From NCBI GenBank assembly GCA_016946835.1, contig JACVTC010000070.1, positions 667,501 to 722,500 on the forward strand: a stretch of 55,000 nucleotides of DNA, given 5' to 3'. Position 1 is the first letter of the stretch. Each line of letters begins with the position of its first letter. Positions 33,544 to 44,989 of this stretch are shown piece by piece. The translations under genes and the position numbers were made by a program. The notes beneath the pieces were generated by a model. The model did not search any database and was not told where the DNA came from. It saw nothing but the letters and a program-made list of their open reading frames with translations. Source of the DNA: Neocallimastix lanati (nom. inval.). Its lineage: Eukaryota; Neocallimastigomycota; Neocallimastigomycetes; Neocallimastigales; Neocallimastigaceae.

Positions 33544-33769
33544 CATCTTTTCAATAGTTAGAAAAATTTTCACCAATATATGGTTCTTATTTTTATTATT
33601 AAAGTAAATGCTCTCTATGGTTACACCTTTAAGTGATTCTATGATTTGTTTATATGATGGTCTTCATTTCTCTGTTAAAATTAATTATAAAGAATGTAAA
33701 GGTTATTCAAATTCTAATGACCACAAATCCAATTATAATAAAATTAAAAAAAAAACTAAAAAAAAAAAA

Positions 33770-33807
<38 letters not shown>

Positions 33808-35762
33808 AAGAGAAAAATTAAATCCTTTATTGGTAGGCCCAGAAAATTCTATTCATGTCATCTTCACTCTAGCTCTTCTTTTCTTCAATTTATACTCTAG
33901 CTGGAATATAAATGGTTGGAATTCTGAAAAGAGAGATGGTATTATAAATAGATGGTGTTATATAATTTTTTTTTTTTTTTATGATTTGTTAATTTCTCAC
34001 AAATTTATTATATATGATATTATTTTGCATATATATAACTTATTATACTAAATATGGAGTATTATCATTTCTTGAAGTAATAATTTTATATTTCACATAG
34101 GATAAAAAAAAATTTTTTTATATTATTAAATATATATGGTATATTTATATTTAAAATAAATAGCAAATTAATCTCAAGAATAATAGAAATAGAAATTATA
34201 AATATATTTCACATATTCTAAACCATTATTATTACTAAAAATTTTTATGATAAATTATAAACTACAAAAAAAAAAAAAAAAAAAAATAAATAAATAAATA
34301 AATAATAAATAAATAAAAAAAATTTCTATCTTTCATATAAAATTATAATACCAACTTAAACTCGAATATTTGATCTTTCAATTTTTTTTTTTTTTTTTTT
34401 TTTATTGAAATAATTTCGCATTTCAATAATAATTATAATATATATATATATTCTATTTTATTTATTATGAATATTTAAGGTAAAATATTTAAAAATATAA
34501 TTATAAAACTTGGTAGGATTGATAGAAAGGTGTATTATTGTCCAAAAAAATTTTTTTTCGTTTTTTTTTTTTTTCTAAAAAAAAAAAATACATCAATAAT
34601 TTTTAAGGAATAATGAATAAGAAAATAATTAAAAATTATATTATTATAAATTATATAATGTATATAAGTGGTTTTTTAGCATCTTTAAAAATTCACTTTT
34701 CCTGTAAAATCTTATTTTAAAGCCTTCCCATGCTGTACTTAATTATTCTTATTTATTTATTTTTTTTTTATTATTTCCATGTTCAATTTCTTTTAATGCT
34801 TTTCTTTTTCTTTCATTGAATCCTAAATTAATTTCTTGTGATTGTTCGCAAAGATATTGATCTTCTTCATCTCTAATGGGCCCTTCATCATCTTCTTCTT
34901 TTTGATGTTGCTTGCTTAATTCTTTTTTCTTGAGTTACTTCAGTATAAACAAGATATTGTTTTTATTGACCTAATATTTTTATTGAGAAAGGCGCTTCAT
35001 CATCAAATTTCAATGGCTTCTATATTGTATTTTTTTGTTAGATAAAAGAACTTGTTTAGAAATAAAATACAATACGATTAGGTTAAGTATTGTATCAATT
35101 TTGAAATTCATTTTGAAATAATTAAGAGTAGTACTTGAATCCAATTTTAATGAAACATTATCAGATGATATGGTCAAAGAATTTATTAATACTTCAATCA
35201 GTGTCGGTAAAGAAATTAAAGCTTTTTTTATTCCCTCTAAATATAAAGGCTCCTGCTTTTCCACTGCCCAGAGTATGTAAAGAAAAATTTCAATTGCCAA
35301 AACATTTAGCATATGAAAATATTAAAAACCTTTCTCAGATTTCCCTTTCGATGGAGACTTATTTAGGTCAATTTACTCAGTATCATAAATTATGCAAAGC
35401 TTTGAGAAAAAAAAAAAAAAACAAACTTAAAAGCTCCTTACGCTCCAATCATTATAAAGCTAATATATTGTCAAAAATTAGTAACAATTTTATATATACA
35501 AAGACTATCATCGTGGTTGACGTGATCGCAAGAAGATCTCTAAACCTGTATATTCAGCTTCTATTCTTCTTCTGGTTAAGTCTAAATCTGGTCAGGATTT
35601 ATTTGATCTTAAGGATTAACTTAATCGTTTGTGCTGAACATTATAAAGACTTAGTTATATTTAAAAAAAAAAAAGGAACTCAACGGTTAGTGTTTTATGC
35701 CTTATCTTGTGATCTTCAAGTATTTCCAATTGCTAGCTTTTGTGCTTCTCTTCAAATTAAAT

Positions 35763-35802
<40 letters not shown>

Positions 35803-36621
35803 GGGAGAAATTCAATAATGTATCATTAAAAGATCTCATCAACCATATCCCTTCCATGCCATATTATTCTTGGTCAAAAAAAAAAAAAAAAAAAAAAAAA
35901 ATCACTGGTGCTCTACAAGAAAATTAAGAAAAAAGAATATTACTAAATTCAAAGAAGTTATTGAATCATATTATCTGTCTGATGTTGGTCAATTCCTAAA
36001 GGAATTAAAGGTATGAATTTATGATAACATCCAATTTATAAATACTAAAAATTTATTCATGCTCAGCCTTGAATTACCTTCATTTAAGATTAGGTTTTAA
36101 CTGGATCTGAAGATTAAGAGCTTCTTGCCATTAGAAGTGGTAGTGTTCCTGACGACAGTCCTAAATTCTGTCCTTATTATGGAAAAGGTGAACAAATCTT
36201 TTTTATCCATTAGATAGTTGAATGCTCTACCTTTTTTTTTTTTTTTTTTTTTTTATGTATGCATGTATGTATGTCGATGTAAACCTTTAGATTTTAATTG
36301 ATGATTTATTTATTTTTTTTTTTTTGCCAAAAGAAAAGTAAGGAATCTTTCCTTACTTCCTTCTTATTCTTAATATTTTAGAATATGAAAATAATTTATA
36401 AACAGGTATATTTATATATTCCTTTTTGGTGGAATTTTAACTTTAGATGAGCAACCATTCGATATTGGGGAATGAAGACATTTTAAGTACGTGAACAACT
36501 CCTAAAAAGTTCTCAGAGGTCTGTCTACTGATCCTTGGATATTGTGGGGCTTACGAGAATATTTTGCTAATATAATATCGATCATCAGTAGCGCTCTTGA
36601 GTTATTTTTTGAGAAGTTTAT

Positions 36622-36658
<37 letters not shown>

Positions 36659-36780
36659 CATTACCAAGAGCAAGAGCCAAGAGTGCCGATGAGGGAGAAG
36701 AACCATAATTTCTTTCAGAGTCGTCAATTTCAGCCCCTAATTCGGAATAAGTAATGTGGAGGTGAGGTTCGTTACCGATG

Positions 36781-36817
<37 letters not shown>

Positions 36818-36900
36818 AATTTATTTCTACACTTTATTTTGAATATATTACTATTTAAAAATATTATTATGTTCTTATTGGGCAAATAATATTTATTTTT
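33080..36900 (+). mobile_element. Wrecked LINE (non-LTR retrotransposon), full span
   Basis: A G+C-richer patchwork. The 5' block 33080-33165 matches 5951-5975. A Lys-rich ORF1-like piece lies at 33608-33800. At about 33899-33945 the frame reads SSWNINGWNSEKRDGI, the usual start of the APE-type endonuclease of LINEs. From about 35110 to 36240 broken frames give reverse-transcriptase C-terminal-like text (for example SLKDLINHIPSMPYYSW at 35838-35888). At 36130-36230 comes IRSGSVPDDSPKFCPYYGKG followed by H and C, the C-x2-C...H...C finger at LINE protein ends, with its second Cys mutated to Tyr. FLFGGILTLDEQPFDIGE follows (about 36419-36475). The 3' UTR (36690-36900) matches 6100-6350. Frameshifts, stops, and long poly-A/poly-T runs inside the frames show it is dead. 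The middle, 33990-34780, is nearly all A+T and unrecognisable. Confidence 0.7.
34787..35020 (-). pseudogene. Decayed acidic coding fragment, antisense within the LINE region
   Basis: Opposite to the LINE, the minus strand reads as coding text in two adjoining frames. One is KPLKFDDEAPFSIKILGQ, a stop, then YLVYTEVTQEKRIKQ (about 35020-34920). The other is ELSKQHQKEEDDEGPIRDEE, then a segment ending NERKRKALKEIEHG (about 34920-34785). At least one stop and one frameshift are needed. I do not recognise the family. It may be a gene fragment captured by or next to the element. Confidence 0.4.
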
Positions 36901-36910
36901 TTTTATTCTG

Positions 36911-36941
<31 letters not shown>

Positions 36942-37101
36942 CCGGTTTTTTTTTTTAAAAATAAGAAATATTCATGTAATTAATTAATAAATAAATAATT
37001 ATAAATAATAATTATAAATAATAATAAAAATATTAATAAACAATTATAAATGATAACTATAAATAATAATGATGTATAATAAAAATAAATAAATAATAAT
37101 T

Positions 37102-37133
<32 letters not shown>

Positions 37134-37439
37134 TTATAAATAATAATTATAATTAATAATAAAAATAAATAAATAATAATTATAAATAATAATAAATAAT
37201 AAATAATAATGATAATAATAGTAAATTAAAAAGTAATATATTTTTAAAAAGTAACACAAAATTAATTTCATTTATTTTTCTAAAAATTTCTATATATAAA
37301 GCTAATGATATTATTACTATTATTAAGAATTGATTATTATACAATAATGATTCTTTTTTTTTTTTTTTTTTAATTAATAAATATAAATATTAATATAAAT
37401 TTAGAAATATAATTTTTGATAAATAATAATAATTAATAC

Positions 37440-37555
37440 TATTATTATAATATTATTATTATGATATTATTATTATTATGATATTATTATTATTATGATA
37501 TTATTATTACGATATTATTATTATTATGATATTATTATTATGATATTATTTCATT
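37440..37555. repeat. Minisatellite based on ATTATTATTATGATATT
   Basis: Seven or so units ending in TATGATATT (one has TACGATATT), with variable numbers of ATT between them. Strand bias of G in each unit makes the periodicity obvious. Confidence 0.85.
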
Positions 37556-37909
37556 TGCTTATATTTCACTTTATTTAAATAAAAATGATAAAAAAATTTT
37601 TTTTTTTTATCATTGTAATTGAAATTAACTAGTAAATTAGTATATTTCATTTAAATTTTTCTTATTATTATCATAAAAGATAAAGGTAAAATATTTTTAA
37701 TACTATTTAATGTATTTGATTTTTTTTTTTTTTTTTATATATTCAATAATTATGATTAATTGAATTATATAAATATTTTTCTCATAAAACTTAAGTAATT
37801 GAGATATACATTTATAAATTCAGTTTTATAGAGACACTATTCTTAATCTTTATTTTATTTATGTTTAAAAGTTTTAAAACTTTTGAATAATAAAAAATTA
37901 TTAATACAT

Positions 37910-38098
37910 AATAATAATAAATAATAAATAATAAATAATAAATAATAAATAATAAATAATTAAATAATAAATAAATAAATAAATAAATAATTAATTAATT
38001 AATTGATAAATAATAAATAATAAATAAATAATAAATAATAAATAATAAATAAATAATAAATAATAAATAAATAATAAATAAATAATGACAAATAATAA
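37910..38098. repeat. Heptanucleotide array (TAATAAA)n, second locus
   Basis: Same 7-mer as 11287-11652 but in the opposite orientation, with interspersed AAAT tetramers. Unit contains AATAAA. Confidence 0.88.
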
Positions 38099-38623
38099 TA
38101 AATAAATAAAAATAAATATATATTATTTTTATTCATAATCCATAATCAAAATAAAATATTTAAATTAATATACTTTATTTTAAAATTTTCTTCCTTACAA
38201 TTTTTATTTTTATGTAAAAATTATTATAATAAAAGAATGAGGTTTTATTATTTTTAAAAATATTTTATATATAATATTATTTTTATTCAGAATCAAAATA
38301 AAATTTATATAGAAAAAATTATTTTTCAAATTTATTATCAAAAATAGAATTATATATATATATATATATATTTTTTTTTTTTGATGAATTTTATGATAAC
38401 TTTTATTCTTATTAAATTAAACAAATTTATAAAAAAAAATATATATTATTAAAATTTTATTAACTGTTCTTATAATAACCCTATATTAATAAAATATAAT
38501 TACATTGCATTTATATAATAATTAAAAAAATATTTTTATTTATTTTTTCTATATCACTGTAATCTTATAGTTATGATTAATTTTTATATTTTTTCAAAAA
38601 ATTTTATAATAAATAATTAGAAT

Positions 38624-38654
38624 AAATAAATAAATAAATAAATAAATAAATAGA

Positions 38655-38689
<35 letters not shown>

Positions 38690-38694
38690 ATAGA

Positions 38695-38725
<31 letters not shown>

Positions 38726-38727
38726 AA
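38624..38727. repeat. (AAAT)n tetranucleotide array
   Basis: About 24 AAAT units interrupted by two AGATA variants. It lies just downstream of the Asn/Ser-rich gene on its 3' side. Confidence 0.95.
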
Positions 38728-38752
38728 AAAGGAATATAAATAAATGCTTGTA

Positions 38753-38865
38753 TTATTTATGTAAATTATTTGGATGGTGATTACCAACATAAGATGATGA
38801 TAATGAATGGGTAGGAATACCTTCGTTAACATTTGTATTTCCCATTGCCATTATTTAATTGTCTA
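38753..38865 (-). pseudogene. Probable frameshifted C-terminus of the Asn/Ser-rich gene
   Basis: The main frame ends at 38826. In the next frame, just across that stop, the minus strand continues as coding-like text: GNTNVNEGIPTHSLSSSY, then VGNHHPNNLHK, with a stop at 38753-38755. Codons such as GAAGGT and ACCCATTCA match the gene's style and not the spacer. The shift must lie within 38842-38865, since the alternative frame is closed just upstream. Either a one-base assembly error or a real frameshift. Confidence 0.45.
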
Positions 38866-40452
38866 TTATGAGTATCTACAGCAACATTTGAAGTAGAAGA
38901 GACGGTATTCGATAGTACTGACCCATTGGATACATAATTATTCATGACAGGAACACTAATTATAGAATTTTTAATTTCTGGAATATTTGTTGAAGGTGAA
39001 ACCACAGATACCTCAGAGGCTGTATTAGATATTACAGGAATATTAGAGATGGAGTTATTAGATAGTTGAGGCACATTTGGAATAGGATTATTCTGTGGAA
39101 CATAAGGATTGGAAAGAATTTGAGGCATCACTTGTGTGTTGTAGACAGGACATGATATGAACGTTGAATTAGAAAGAGTGTTAGGAGCTAATGGAAAAGA
39201 GGATACAGAATTATTAGATACTGAATAGGAATTAAATGAGGAACACCCAGATATAGGTGGAGAAATGTTAGAGAAAGAATTAAATACGACCGATGTATTA
39301 GAAAGACTGTTGTTAGTTATTATATTAGGCAATGATGATATTGTAATATTTGAATGATTTGATAATGATGAGTTACTGTTGTAGATGGAATCATGAGGTA
39401 TTGATGAAAGATTTTGGATAGAACTATTAGATAGCGACGACGGCATATTTTGAAAAGAAATAGATGATATTGAAGAAGAGGAAGAAGAAGAAGAAGAACA
39501 AATGGAATTATTTGATAATGGTGATGTTTGAAAAACAGTTTTGGAAACTACTGAAGTATCATGGAAAGAATGATTCGATAGTGACAAAGTATTAGAAGCA
39601 TTACTGTAATCTTTTGGATATGGTAGTGCATTAATATTAGAAGGGAATTTATATCTCATATTATTATTTTCATTATTTTCCTTCTTACTATCGTTAATTA
39701 CATGGTTAATATCATTATTATTAGTTTTCTTTTCCATCGGATCTGAGTTATCATTATGATTATTAGCATTATCATAGGGACCACTACCTGAGCTGATATT
39801 AATATTAATATTATTAATATTATTATTATTATTATTATTATTTAATTTGTTGATTTCTTTATTAGAGTTTAGACGTTTATGTTTCTTTTCATTTTCAAAT
39901 TTGCTTAGTGATTTTTCTATTTTATTCATAATATCACCTTCATATTTACAGATATCAGAATAATTTTTATTTGAACAAATTTCTTTCCAAATATTATTAA
40001 CATGGGTACTATTGACACAATCTGGTCGGCCCCCGGTCTTCTTAAGGATAGCACTCCATAGAATTTTCATTTGAATAGGCGTTTTGGCCACCGTAGCCAA
40101 TGCTTTACATAAACGTTCATAGGATGGCTTAATTTCAAATTCTTCCAGTTGATCTAAAACTCTTCCGCAGAGTAAGTAACGGTAGGCTTCTATTTTTTTA
40201 TTTCAATTATATTTTTAATATAGATTTTTTTTTTTTTTTTTTTTTTTAATTTAAATATTTATTTTTTTTTTTTTTTTAAAATATATATATATATATAATG
40301 TTAATATTAGAATAAACAATAATAAAAATTATTATTATTATATATAAATTAATATTTATGGATATTTACGAGCTCTAAATAAATAAAATAATTGATATTT
40401 ACGGAAAGCATTTAAATATGATATAAAATAAATATATAAATATATTTATATA

Positions 40453-40509
<57 letters not shown>

Positions 40510-40786
40510 TTAAAAGGTAATTTAATATAAATACAATTAATAGTATATAATTTATTATTTAAGATATGATTTTAAATGTATTATATAGTATATTAGAAAT
40601 TATTATAAAACAAAAAATTGAGTATATTTACTGTGATATATTCCATTTAATTTTAATATATTCATTAAAGGTATAACCTTGATTTTTATATTCTTTTGAA
40701 TTAAGTGAATTTTGTATTTCTTTTATTAAAGCAACAAATTTTCTTTGTTTTTCAAAATAAACAGAATTTAAAATTGATTCAGTCAT
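38826..40786 (-). CDS. Asn/Ser-rich protein, conserved N-terminal region; three exons
   Basis: Proposed join on the minus strand: 40786-40632, 40374-40370 (a 5-nt microexon, AGCTC) and 40189-38826, giving 507 residues. Exon 1 starts MTESILNSVYFEKQRKF. Across the junctions the protein reads KWNIS-QA-QAYRYLLCG, then RVLDQLEEFEIKPSYERLCK and TPIQMKILWSAILKKTGGRP. This resembles, from memory, a bacterial plasmid/phage family with FeeYcrerWgiSrsrAYqLi...nErqaRpL, whose role is not well defined; I also associate it with gut-fungal hypothetical proteins. From about residue 165 on it is low complexity: Asn runs, then Ser/Asn/Pro/Val text. Without the junctions the third exon has no ATG; its first in-frame codons come from an AT-rich intron. 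Both introns use the first AG after a GTAAATAT donor. No signal peptide or membrane segment; function unknown. Confidence 0.6.
40190..40369 (-). other. Intron 2 of the Asn/Ser-rich gene
   Basis: 180 nt, donor GTAAATATCC, acceptor AAAAAAATAG. No AG occurs between donor and acceptor on the minus strand, so the acceptor is the first one met. Confidence 0.55.
40370..40374 (-). other. Candidate 5-nt microexon (AGCTC)
   Basis: Flanked by TTATTTAG upstream and GTAAATATCC downstream on the minus strand. With 2 nt left from exon 1 and 2 nt at the start of exon 3 it makes three whole codons (Gln-Ala-Gln). Skipping it breaks the frame. Confidence 0.5.
40375..40631 (-). other. Intron 1 of the Asn/Ser-rich gene
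   Basis: 257 nt, donor GTAAATATAC, acceptor TTTATTTAG. The only AG on the minus strand inside it is the acceptor. A (TAA)n tract (40457-40510 on the plus strand as TTA) lies within. Confidence 0.55.
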
Positions 40787-40818
40787 TAATATTAATATTA
40801 AATCTTTTAATATTAATG

Positions 40819-40870
<52 letters not shown>

Positions 40871-41256
40871 TATTAATTCTTATTTTTTTCTTAAAACTAA
40901 AAAAAAAAAAAAAATTTTTTTTATTAATTTTTATATATTGTAATTACTTTAAAATTTAATATTAATAGAAAATTTTTGTATAATTTAATATTTTACTTTA
41001 TCAATATATTTATTTATTATTTAAATTTTATTGTAAAAAATAATTCCAAATATCTACTAAATCAACAATTTAATCATACATTAAATGAAAGTGTTAAGAT
41101 TTAATAAAAAGAAAAGAAGAAAAAAAAAAAAAAAAAAAGTGAAAACCTTTTGAATTTATATATAATTATTAAATGCGGTTAAGTTTTGTATTGTATAAAT
41201 ATTTTATTTTAATATCACATAGCATAAATAATTATTATATTTAATTGTTATAATTA

Positions 41257-41288
<32 letters not shown>

Positions 41289-41833
41289 AACAATATCTTT
41301 AATATTAAATTATTGTAAATCTATTTTTATATATTATTATATTGTAACGGATAAAATAATAATTATTATTTATTTTATTATAATTAATTTATATCATCAT
41401 ATATGCATTGTAACTTATAAATAATAATTATTTATTTTATTATAATTAATTTACAAAAGTATATTAATTCTTTTCTTTTATTTTAAATTAAATCATATAT
41501 GCATTGTAACTAATAATTAATATTATTTATTTTATTATTATTAATTTATATATAATCATATATACATTGTAACTCATAATATCTTATTATTTAACATAAT
41601 ATAAAGTTATATATTCATATATAAATATTAATAAATTTAGTTATGTATTATAATTATGTTATATAACTTTAAAAAAATACTAATAAATTTATTAATTTAA
41701 ACATAAATTATCATGAATGCATTTATATTATAATGAAGAATTACCTGTGATATTAAATTAGTTATTTTTAGAAACCAACAATTTAGCTCGTTAGAATAAA
41801 TTGTTACCATAACACAAAATATTTATGAATATA

Positions 41834-41882
41834 TTTATTTTATTTTTATTATGTCTTAAAGACATAATAAAAATAAAATAAA
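41834..41882. repeat. Perfect 24-bp-arm palindrome with one-base centre
   Basis: Arm 41834-41857 ends ATTATGTCTT; centre A at 41858; arm 41859-41882 begins AAGACATAAT and is the exact complement throughout. A DNA cruciform or a very stable RNA hairpin is possible. Confidence 0.92.
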
Positions 41883-42186
41883 ATTTTAATGTAAAATAAT
41901 TTATATTACACAAAAATTAAAGAAAAAAAATTTTATATTATATAAAGTTTTTTAAATGATGTATTAATTTTTCAAAATTTTTGATGGATAATCAAAATAT
42001 ATATAAATATATGTAATATATAAAAATTATGAATAAAAGGTTAATATTCGATAATTATAAAAATAAAATAATAAAACTAAATAATAATAAAAAAATAGTT
42101 AATATAATAAAATATAATAATAATAATAGAAGAATAATAAAAGAATAATAGAAGAATAATTTTAAACAATAATATTTTAAAAATAT

Positions 42187-42353
42187 TAATATAGTATTTA
42201 TAAAATCTATAATATACTTTGTGTTGCTTTATAAAATTTATTTATTAATATAGTATTTATAAAATCTATTATAAACTTTGTTATTTTATAAAATTTATTA
42301 ATATAATATTTATAAAATCTATAATATACTTTGTTGCTTTTCAACAAAGTATA
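42187..42353. repeat. Three tandem 55-bp units ending in a hairpin
   Basis: Units begin TTAATATAGTATTTATAAAA (about 42187, 42245, 42298) and end ATACTTTGTTG or close variants. The last unit ends in a perfect 12-bp stem: 42325-42336 (TATACTTTGTTG) pairs with 42342-42353 around a CTTTT loop. Confidence 0.85.
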
Positions 42354-43599
42354 GCAAATAGTTTATTTTTATATTTATTTATTACAATATATCATCATAT
42401 AAAAAAGATATTTTTTTTTTTTTATCATTTCTTTGAAGATTAATTATATATGAAAAAGTAAAAAATATAACATTAATATAAAATTATATGATAGTTAAAA
42501 AGTCATATTATTATTTATGAAAGTATGATCCATAAATATAATTTATAATAATTCTTTTTAATATATAATTTTTAATAATTGTATTATTTTCAATAATAAA
42601 TTTTGAAAAAAATATTTATTTAATATTAAATATAAAATTAAAAAAAAAAAAAAAAAAAAAAATTAATAATATAATAGAATAATTATAACAATATATTTTA
42701 TTATTAATATTATTAAAATATATATATATATTTTTTAATTTCAAGTATATATATATATAAAATTATGGAAAAATTTTTTTTACCGATTTATATATAAAAT
42801 AATTTAATATATAAATATAAATATGTGATGGAAATTCTTTATTAAACTTTTTTTTTTTTATATTAAAATAGATTGTATATATATATTTTATACATATTTT
42901 AATGTGAAAGGTCATACTTTTATATATTTTTACATATTATTATTAATAATATTATTTTTATAATTATTTTTTTCCGTTAACATATTTTTTATTTATTAAA
43001 ACTGGTTCTATCATACATTGTTATAATTCATAATATTAACTACTGTCTTTTATTTATTTCTAAAAATACAGTCTTATTTTTATTTTATTGTACAAAATGA
43101 TTTTGATTATATAAATTTATTAATTGGTATAAAATTTGGTAGGTGGATAATTTTAGAAAAAATTTTATTGTCAGAATAGGTTTAATATAATAATAATTAA
43201 TGCTAATAATAATATAATAATAATAATGATGATGATGATGATGATGATTATAATAATAATAATAATAATAAATAATAACAATAATAAATAATAAATAATA
43301 AATAATAATCATAAATAATACCAATTAATAATAAATAATAATGATAAATAATAATACTATTAATACTAATACTAATAATAATACAATAATTAATAATAAT
43401 AAATAATTATAAATAATAATAATAATAAATAACAATAATAATAATAATAAATAATAATAATAATTATAAATAATAATAATAAATAATAAATTTTTAATAA
43501 TAAATAAAAAATTTATAAATAGTAATAATTAATAATATTAAATAATAATAAATAATAATAATAAATAATAATAAAAAAGATAATACTATTAATACTAAA

Positions 43600-43666
43600 A
43601 ATAATAATAAATAAATAATATAATTATAAATGGTATTAAATAATAATAATAATAATAAAATGTAAA

Positions 43667-43697
<31 letters not shown>

Positions 43698-44353
43698 TAT
43701 AAAAATAATAAAAATAATGATAAATAAATAATTATAAATGGTATTAAATAATAATAATAATAATAATAATAAAATATAAAAATAATAAAAATAATGATAA
43801 ATAAATAATTATAAATGGTATTAAATAATAATAATAATAATAATAATAAAATATAAAAATAATAAAAATAATGATAAATAAATAATTATAAATGGTATTA
43901 AATAATAATAATAATAATAATAATAAAATATAAAAATAATAAAAATAATGATAAATAAATAATTATAAATGGTATTAAATAATAATAATAATAATAATAA
44001 TACTAAAAATAATAATAAATAAATAATATAATTAATAATAATAAAATATAAAAATAATAAAAATGATAAATAAATAATTATAAATGGTATTAAATAATAA
44101 TAATAATAATAATAATACTAAAAATAATAATAAATAAATAATATAATTAATAATAATAAAATATAAAAATAATAAAAATGATAAATAAATAATTATAAAT
44201 GGTATTAAATAATAATAATAATAATAATAAAATATAAAAATAATAATAATTATAAATAATAATAATAATAATAATAAATAATTATAATAATTATATAATG
44301 GTATTAAATAATAATAATAATAATAATAAAATATAAAAATAATAATAATTATA

Positions 44354-44389
<36 letters not shown>

Positions 44390-44480
44390 TTATAATAATT
44401 ATAATAATAATAATAATAATACTAATACTAAAAATAATAAATAAATAAATAATTATAAATAGTATTAAATAATAAAAAAA
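43600..44480. repeat. Higher-order tandem array, 77-bp and 115-bp periods
   Basis: The marker AAATGGTATTAAATAATAAT occurs with GGTATT at 43632, 43740, 43817, 43894, 43971, 44086, 44201 and 44300. The spacing is 77 bp three times in a row with essentially identical units, then 115 bp twice, then 99 bp. The units are made of TAA runs plus AAAATATAAAAATAATAAAA. It looks recently amplified. Confidence 0.92.
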
Positions 44481-44989
44481 GATAATAATAATAATATATC
44501 GTCAATATTATTTCTTTTTATTTATAAAAAGAAATATATAGATATGCAATAGCAAAAAAAACTAATATATATATTACTTATATATGAAAAATATAAAATA
44601 AAAAATAAAAGAATGAAATATTTAAAATATATATATACATATAAAATACTATAGATAAATAAAATATAAAATGAAATACAAATAAATATAAACAATGATT
44701 TTTTTTTCAATTTTATTACTTTATTATTTAATATATATGAAAATAAAAAGAAAACACTCATAAAATTTTATTATTAAGAAAAAAACATTTAGCAATTTAC
44801 ATAAACTAATAACATTTTCATTAATAACTTTTTTTTTATTTGTTTGTATAAATACTGAATCACCTTATTTGGTTTATTCCTTTCAAGATTATATGTTTTA
44901 AATTTTTTTTCTAAAAAATATTTAGTACTGACTTCTTTTTTATTATTTTAATGTTAAAGGTGTGAATATATAATAAATAAAACATCATT
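44481..44989. other. AT-rich spacer
   Basis: No supported gene. A minus-strand open frame at 44522-44761 has only Phe/Ile/Tyr/Ser-type composition and no recognisable feature. Confidence 0.5.

Larger units (their letters stand above)
36901..38616. other. AT-rich spacer
   Basis: No gene. It contains irregular AATAATTATAAATAATAATAA repeats (36980-37220), a TTATTATTATGATATTA array (37440-37555), a TAATAAA heptamer array (37910-38098), a TA repeat (38352-38372) and many poly-T runs. Confidence 0.6.
40787..43600. other. AT-rich spacer
   Basis: Upstream of the Asn/Ser-rich gene. Poly-T of 44 nt at 40820-40863, a TA repeat at 41255-41282, a four-copy imperfect repeat carrying CATATATGCATTGTAAC (41341-41580), a 24-bp palindrome (41834-41882), a three-copy repeat with a terminal hairpin (42187-42353) and (TAA)n/(ATG)n tracts from 43195. 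No supported gene. Confidence 0.55.

Noticed and set aside
33608-33808. Stand-alone gene of 66 codons with Lys tail
   Set aside because: It lies in the LINE just before the endonuclease start and its tail is a poly-A run; treated as ORF1 remains.
38617-38832. Minus-strand frame MLTKVFLPIHYHH... running into the AAAT array
   Set aside because: It overlaps the more convincing continuation of the Asn/Ser-rich gene in another frame, and most of it is repeat-encoded.
41735-41811. Minus-strand ATG with 22 codons (MVTIYSNELNCWF...) ending at a CAG/GTAATT donor-like site
   Set aside because: No following coding-like exon could be found before 40786; kept only as a curiosity.
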